A DNA stretch of 64,000 bases from Hydrangea macrophylla (taxonomy: Eukaryota > Streptophyta > Magnoliopsida > Cornales > Hydrangeaceae). Under the pieces are notes generated by a model that made no database searches, was not told the origin of the DNA, and saw nothing but the letters and a program-made list of their open reading frames with translations. Shown piece after piece: positions 57,979 to 64,000 of this stretch (the first letter of the stretch is position 1; each line of letters starts with the position of its first letter). Location of the stretch: contig CM066988.1 in NCBI GenBank assembly GCA_033977485.1, positions 30,500,001 to 30,564,000 of the forward strand. The letters are read 5' to 3'. Made by a program: the position numbers and the translations under genes.

Positions 57979-60900
57979 TGTAATGACCCATCCCACTACA
58001 GATGGAAATAGGACACATGGCATGCCACAAGGCTCATCTAAATCATTTAAAAGTCATAGCAGTCGAAAAGAACTTAAAAACAACCTCGACTATTTAAAAC
58101 TTTTTGGAAATGATACTCTCTCAGTTGTAAAATCCGTATAAAATTGAAGACGTAATTATAATTTGAAACGAATAAATTCATATTAAAAGGGGGTCCCAAA
58201 GGTACTCTAAGAACCAATCAAAATATTTAAATTATTTTCAGAAGGGGTAGAAAAAGAAATCATGCAGGAGTCATTTTGACCGGTCGAACGACCCCCTTTG
58301 ACCGGTCGAATGTCCCTTTAGCAGAATTCCTCCTTAGCAGTAGAATTTTGTCCAAGGATAAACAACCTTCACTTCTTTCACTACTCCAAACATGCATACA
58401 TAATTCCAAATGTCACAAGGTATAACAAGCTTTCAAAAACAAAGTTTAATCTTACTAATCCATGAAAAGAAACAATAACGGAACAAGATAAGGCTTGTTT
58501 GGCTCGATTCACAAAACTCTATCCATATCCCTTCAAAAATTGAATTTGACAAGTTAAGTTTACAAAACAAGAACTTAGGAGTTCGGATGAACTCAAAACT
58601 AACTATTTGAAGTTTGGTTACATATTACAACATTTCCAAAATCCGTCCGAGATTTCCAATTCAAATAAAACATAGTTCTAGCTCCCAACGGCCTCACTCC
58701 TCTCACTTCTTGTCTTTCTTCATACCTGCAATGGAGGAAATCTCTACACAATTCTAAGCATATGCTTATATGATAATTCATGCTTTAAAATATCATAAAC
58801 ACATCAAAATAGTCTCTAGGGTGAGTAGTATGCTTCCATCTGGTAAATGAGACCGGTGTCATGGAAGGCACACCTATTCTACGCACCCCGTACATTGGTT
58901 GGGCATTCCTCCATACCAGGTACCATGTCCTAGTCGGGCCTTCCTCCATACCAGGCACCACGTATTCAATGTTATAATCCTCAAACTTCGAGGGACTTAC
59001 CCCCGGATGGAATTGTACCAAACCCCCCTTTGACCCAAGTAGACACATAGCATGCTCACATAAATAGTTATACAAGATTTTATAGCAGTTTCACATGCAT
59101 AATTAACAGGCCAAATTAACAAATAAATTTTACCTGGACTGAAAATACCAAGTCAAATATCTAAAACATGCAATTCCCTCTAATTCATAGGCTTAGAATT
59201 CATACCTCGTGCGATTTCTCCCTATCTTTGAAGGATCAGCTAGAGGCCCGAGTAATTTCTCAGTTTATACGCGATTCCTGCAAGATTTACCTGGTTTTCC
59301 CAAAATTTATAAAATTGGAAATTTATAAAAACTTAGCCAAACGTGGCCTAATGGCTATCAAAACGTAACCCTTACCTCGACGAATCCAAATATGAAATTT
59401 GGTGGCAAACAAACAGGGAAAAGTTCTGTCGATTTGCGCCAAGAAGCTCTAAGCAAAAGCACCTCTCTTGATTTAGGTTTTTATAACAATTGTCAAATGA
59501 AAATATCTTGGCATGCTATATATAGACATACGAAAACTACGTTTATCTTCCCATGAGTTTTTCAATCTTTTAATTATCCCTCAAAATGCCTTACATATCT
59601 AATTTATTACTTCACGAGTGTAAACTGTAATTTATAAAGTTTTCGTCTAAGTTCTGTTTGTCGCCGTAATTATGATCCAAAAACTATTTTAGTGGAATTT
59701 CTAGATAACCTACCTTTAATGCAACGTATTACATTGGTTATCTCTAATTCATTCCAATTGATCTCTAACAAGATAAACCATTGTTAGGGATATGTACTAA
59801 AAGCCATGCTTTATGTAGTTGATTTATTAATCATTCAATAAAATCAATTATTCCATTTTTATGAGAATCTGTGTGGGCAATGTTTGTATTATATTATTTA
59901 TTTAATATTATGCATGTGTGTCTCTCATTCTATATAGTAGGTGGTTTGGTGTGTAGAGTTCGGCTTACACACAGAAGACCAGGCCATCAGATATTATAGA
60001 ATGTAAGATTTTGGTTTACAGTCTTAGATGGGATTGGACACACCATTGGTAGGACTGTAGCATGGTGTTGTAGTAGGTTTGTCTTGACTACAAAAAAAGG
60101 TATAGTTTCAACTCACTATGCTAGTACACTTTGTGTATTAAACGGGACTGACTTGGGGTAATTATCTTTATACTGACTAATAAGATAATTAATACCTCAT
60201 GGCTATTATGAGTGCTTATGCTCTAAATCCTAAGTTAATTTGCAGACACGTACATTTGATATTTACACTTTGATCCCTAGAAGGGTGAGATCCTTAAATG
60301 GGTCAATATCTCATTGGATTGGGTGGCAATATTAATTGTGTGGTGGATATTAATTAATGATGGAATCCATGTCTCAATTTTGGGATTGATGATATCCCCT
60401 TGAGAAAGCTTATAAGTTTTGATTATGTCAAACCCTGGAGATGGATTTTGTATCCGACATATCAGATAAGTTAAGCAGAGGATCTAAAGGAATTTTAAGA
60501 AATTAATTAAATATGATTGTCAGTAATTATATTTAATTAATGGATATCTGTAATCTTAATGTGGGGAGATAATAAGCATTTAATAACATGGAGCTCGAAA
60601 TATATTTTTGAGATAAGAGTAGGAGTGCAATTATAATTCTTTAGTGGTATGAATTATAATTTATGAAAATAGGAATCTGATTCAGTTCGAATTAGGGTTT
60701 CCTAATTTCATAAGGAAGCCTATTCCTTATTGACTTCTTATGGTCCCTATCGTAGCCTATATATATGCTGCTTTGGCTCTCTTCTTGGTTGGCGTTTTTC
60801 CATATAGAGTATTATAACTCGGAATAGAAAAGAGAGCGTAAAAGAGGGAGAGCAGAAAATAGAAAGGATTTCGAAAGAGCCCACACTCAGTTCGATATTC

Positions 60901-61357
60901 TGGAAGCAAAGGAATACGGTAGAAGATCGTGAACTGTTATCGAGCCCGTGTTCTTGATTCGTCTACTACATCAATCCGTTTTTGCAGTTCAAGGTAACCC
61001 TAGTTCCGCCCTTGTAGGGTTATTATAGATTTCACGAAATTTTTTGCAGTACCAACTTATACGCAGTATCAACGGATTCTGGGAACACAGTTTCCTAATA
61101 GATAAATCATCAGAAAAGTACACAAAACATGTATATTCACTATTCACATATACCAGATAATTCAAATAACATGTAATCGACATAAATGCCATTTAAAACG
61201 TATTAATGCTTCATGAATTACCAACTCCCTGTGTCCTCAATTGATACTCCACGTTGACTCACAGTCAACCTCATTCCAATTATTAATCAACATTAATAAT
61301 TCTCAGAAATTCACTTATGCGTTTAAAAAGAGTATATTTTCTGGGGTAGGTGTGACA
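57979..61357 (-). repeat. E6 3' LTR, split by a copia solo LTR
   Basis: LTR sequence is 57979-59781 and about 61050-61357. Contains a pair of GACCGGTCGAA palindromes (58278-58310), two 35-bp tandem copies of GGGC(A/C)TTCCTCCATACCAGG (58897-58970) and a TATA-like CTATATATAG near 59516-59525. Confidence 0.8.
59782..61050 (+). mobile_element. Solo Ty1/copia LTR inside the E6 LTR
   Basis: Starts TGTTAGGGATATGTACTAAA, a copia LTR start; TATA CCTATATATATG at 60756-60767. The end is uncertain, around the ...GAAATTTTTTGCA segment at 61030-61050. Flanks are ACCAT on the left and an imperfect ACCAA on the right near 61051, so the TSD is not proven. No PBS or copia interior follows, which is why I call it solo. 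Confidence 0.65.
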
Positions 61358-62737
61358 ACTCTCCCCTCCAAAAAGGAAGTTCGTCCCTAAACTTATACCA
61401 TCTCATCGACTCAAAATGACTTTCTCATAAGTACTTCCAACGTTGGTCTCATCATAAATCACCATCTCTACTGAGATATCAAAAGTTCACGAGAAAAATA
61501 AATCCCTAAGCTCTGAAGGAAAACAATTCCTTAGAGTTCTCGTCTCATTCCAACTAAAGATTTAAACCGAATCCTAACAATTCCTCGAAGCATCTCGATA
61601 AATAAGAACATCTATACCTAAGTAGAACATAATCAATAGTCGAACCTGATATTAAGCACATCTCATCGTCACAACGTCAACCCCCACATGCTTTCATTGT
61701 ACTTGTCATATATCTTTTCTGACCAGGTAGTTCGACCCCCGTGCGTAGTGGCGACATAGAGCTAATCGGGTTCAATGAAGATTTCTTCACAAGAGTTATA
61801 GCTTGACCATAATAGTGGGATTCCTATTTTAAAGTGGTTTTCTTATTTATGTGTGATTAAATAATTATTGTTGTTTCTTGTTTAATGAATAGGACAACAT
61901 GTATAATTGTTCCTAGACCTATTTCAGATGTCTAGCTGCATGTTTAATTTATATTAATTTAAAATGATGGACAACTACATGTGTATTTAGAAATAAAACT
62001 AATTTCATATTTTGAAAACATAAGTACTTATTTTCTAAAATCATGAGAATAGAATAATTTTATTATCTACACATGTATGTTTGACAAGTAAGGATGGACT
62101 AATCCATGTCAAGTGTTCCATTATTTTTTATTAATTAAATTAAAAGTTGTTCTAAATATTATAACCCTCAATTTTTTTAAAATTCTAAGTGGGAGAGGGA
62201 ATTTATCAAGTGTGAACCCCTTGGTCTCCATCACTGGTCTGTAGATGATATGATTAATTTTGTGTGATGGCTCTAGTGCCATCCTCCCCATCAGATGCAG
62301 TTGATCATGGAATAATCGGTACAAACTTCTTTAAAAGAATGTTTTGGGTGATTGTTAGTGTGGGTCACCTCTCCATCAGAGATGTTCCTCATGGAACTCT
62401 TGACCTAGAATTAAGTGATGGTATACACTTAGCTATAAATAATAATATCCTCTCCATCGGAGTCACTGTTATTATTTATAGGACCAAAGCAAGTCAGCAG
62501 TTTAATTTTATTAGGCAAAGTACATTGTCTGGATAGTAAAATTAAAAGGCAATTGTCTATCTGAACAAATGATGGATAGTATATGGCTTCCCATCGAGTC
62601 ATACTATTCGCGGTGTATCAGGTTACTGGCGGATTCCTTTCAAATATGGTAGAGGGAACCAATATTTTCAACTCGAATCCATAGTAATTTTTTCCCAAAC
62701 ATAATTATTTATGTTATGTGATTTTCAGGCTTTTAAA

Positions 62738-63313
62738 ATGGGTACTTTCAATCCACTTACTGTTATACTTAAAGAAAACAAACATACTAGACCAAACTAT
62801 ATAGACTAGAAAAGGAATTTGGATATTGTGTTAACTGCTAAAAAGTACAAGTTTGTGCTTACTCAGGAATGTCCTGAGCAACCTGGTGAGGGGGCAACCA
62901 CTGAGGAAGCCCAGGCTCACAAGAAATGGGTCAAGGCTGATGAGATGGCGTGGTGTTACATTTTGGCATCCATGTCAAATGTTCTGCAACATCAGCATCA
63001 GTCAATGACCAGTGCCTATGACATGATGGAGAGTCTCCGAGAGATGTTCGGGGATCAAAGTCGTGCTGCTAGGCAGGTTGCTATGAAAGGCTTGATGAAC
63101 ACAACCATGGCTGAGGGGACGCCTGTAAGGGATCATGTTCTTAAGATGATATCTCTTCTTAATGAACTAGAGATTCTTGGAGCTGAAATTGGCGGGGAAA
63201 CCCAGGTCGATATCGTACTCCAGTCACTGCCAGAGTCTTTTAAGCAATTCCGCCTCAATTATAACATGAATAAATTTAATTATATTTTGGCCGAGCTGCT
63301 TAAAGAACTCTAG
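62738..63313 (+). pseudogene. Copia Gag
   Basis: ATG at 62738: MGTFNPLTVILKENK, then NYID(stop)KRNLDIVLTAKKYK; the stop is TAG where relatives have Trp. Then open: WVKADEMAWCYILASMSNVL, SAYDMMESLREMFGDQSRAA, RQVAMKGLMNTTMAEGTPVR, LNELEILGAEIGGETQVDIV, LQSLPESFKQFRLNYNMNKF. A TAG at 63311 (Gln in relatives) ends the long frame. Matches the common plant copia gag family (UBN2-type) that forms particles. Confidence 0.88.
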
Positions 63314-63560
63314 GAAGCTGAGGGTCTCAACAGAAAGTCAGGGAGTGCTCTTGTGTTTGAGAAAGGTTCTGCTTCAAAGCCGAAAGGCAAGAAGAAAATG
63401 AAAAAGGCTCAAAGAAGGCCGCGGGTCCTCTGCCAATCCAAAGGCCAAGAGGACAACCGGGAAAGCCTGAAGGCAAATGTTTTGTTTGCAAGCAACCAGG
63501 ACACTGGAAGAAGCAATGTCCGGTTTATCTCACCAGACAGAACAATCAAGGTAAATCTCA
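63314..63560 (+). pseudogene. Copia Gag C-terminus with zinc knuckle
   Basis: Lys-rich linker (SKPKGKKKMKKAQ), then, after a frameshift, CFVCKQPGHWKKQC at 63478-63519 with perfect CX2CX4HX4C spacing. Confidence 0.82.
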
Positions 63561-64000
63561 TTTACTAGTTGTTGAATCATGTTTAGCGGTCTGATCTACC
63601 GGTACCTGGTGTGTAGATACGGGAGCCACTGATCATGTATGCAATTCTTTGCAGGGGTTCCAGGGAACCAGGTAGCTCAGTGATGGAGAGGTTTATCTAT
63701 ATATGGGAAATGCTACGAGAGTAGTACCAGTTGTAGTAGGAGTTCTACATCTTAGTTTTGGTAGAGATAGGATTTTAATATTAAGAAACTGCCTTTTTGT
63801 ACCTTCTATAAGAAGGAATTTAGTTTCAATTTCTAGTTTAGTAAAGAATGGATATTCAGTTCATTTTAATAAAATAGTAGTTATTAAAGAAAATAAACGT
63901 TTAATTTGTTCTAGTCAATTGGTGGATGATCTTTATATTATAAATCATGTCTCTCCTATACTGCAACTTAATGAATTGAATAACGCAAATAGTTTTCCAT
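63561..64000 (+). pseudogene. Copia protease and start of pre-integrase region, cut by window end
   Basis: WCVDTGATDHVCNSLQGFQG begins at 63607 and carries Asp-Thr-Gly. Then GNATRVVPVVVGVLHLSFG, LRNCLFVPSIRRNLVSISSL, VKNGYSVHFN and an ICSSQLVDDLYIIN segment reaching the end. One or two stops between knuckle and protease. RT and integrase lie outside. Confidence 0.82.

Larger units (their letters stand above)
57979..61808 (-). mobile_element. E6: gypsy-type element fragment (3' LTR and start of interior)
   Basis: On the minus strand the LTR starts TGTCACACCTACCCC at 61357 and ends GGGTCATTACA at 57979. Next to it GGAGGGGAGAGT (61358-61369) is the polypurine tract, preceded by TTTAGGGACGAACTTCC, a usual gypsy 3' phrase. 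About 440 bp of AT-rich interior follow with no identifiable domain, then copia sequence begins near 61809. The presumed left target is CATCG at 57974-57978; the other end is not visible. Confidence 0.78.
12930..64000 (-). mobile_element. E3: Ty3/gypsy (Tekay/Del-like) element, split by nested insertions, runs off window
   Basis: Minus-strand element recognised from its left (3') LTR, gag-pol in order, PBS and right (5') LTR. It is split by E2 (in the left LTR), E4 (in the leader) and E6 (in the right LTR). Removing them leaves about 3.0 kb LTR + 5.8 kb internal + the visible 1 kb of the other LTR. Its right end lies outside the window. The presumed left TSD is TAGGT at 12925-12929, which cannot be confirmed. 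Not all bases in this span belong to E3. Confidence 0.85.
61809..64000 (+). mobile_element. Ty1/copia element, 5' interior, runs off window
   Basis: An untranslated leader (about 61809-62737, no gene seen), then gag, zinc knuckle and protease on the plus strand. No 5' LTR directly precedes it. Either it was truncated at the 5' end when it joined E6, or the LTR at 59782 belongs to it and the region was rearranged. Confidence 0.75.

Noticed and set aside
416..64000. CRISPR-like arrays
   Set aside because: The short-repeat arrays have variable spacing and diverged units with no unique spacers; they are plant LTR minisatellites.
1..64000. Host protein-coding genes
   Set aside because: Every long frame could be assigned to a retrotransposon domain, a shadow frame or a repeat; nothing resembled a host gene with exons.

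Overview
The window is plant repetitive DNA, almost certainly from a eudicot nuclear genome. I found no host gene, tRNA, rRNA, CRISPR array or bacterial-style operon. Nearly every base belongs to LTR retrotransposons stacked inside one another. Evidence is paired or solo LTRs with TG...CA ends and 5-bp target-site duplications (TSDs), primer-binding sites (PBS), polypurine tracts (PPT), and broken gag-pol reading frames.

Layout. (A) 1-415 and 10807-12924 are a decayed Ty1/copia relic (+). (B) E1, 416-10801 (+, TSD GCAAT), is a Ty3/gypsy Tekay/Del-type element with 3-kb LTRs; it has lost most of gag-pol. (C) E3 (-) starts at 12930 and runs past the right edge: left LTR 12930-14600 + 29037-30357, gag-pol 30400-34805, leader to the PBS at 56945-56956, right LTR from 56965. 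(D) E2, 14601-29031 (+, TSD TGAGG), sits in E3's left LTR and contains a head-to-head inverted partial sibling, E2b (17484-22914). (E) E4, 36118-56928 (+, TSD CACGT), sits in E3's leader. It is a Tat-lineage gypsy element with two RNase H domains and a spliced antisense gene at its 3' end. (F) E4 was itself hit three times: by E5 (37255-44378, -, TSD GTAGG), a young element lacking gag-pol but holding an intact 569-codon ORF; by a solo gypsy-like LTR (44732-46200, TSD CCACT); and by a solo copia LTR (48647-50127, -, TSD CCGGT). (G) E6 (57979 to about 61808, -) interrupts E3's right LTR and carries its own copia solo LTR (59782 to about 61050). (H) From about 61809 to the end is the 5' part of a copia element (+) with gag, zinc knuckle and protease.

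How the genes work together. Each autonomous family once encoded Gag, protease, reverse transcriptase, RNase H and integrase, which copy an LTR-to-LTR RNA and insert the DNA. Nearly all these frames now carry stops or frameshifts, mostly C-to-T type nonsense changes. E5 makes none of these proteins and must have been moved by a relative.

Most notable points: a pre-gag ORF (here called ORF0) with a conserved FGGH motif and an acidic tail in three related gypsy families; E5's uncharacterised intact ORF; E4's four-exon antisense gene with its own TATA box; short CG-containing palindromes recurring in unrelated LTR families; and a private minisatellite in each long LTR that can differ in copy number between the two LTRs of one element.
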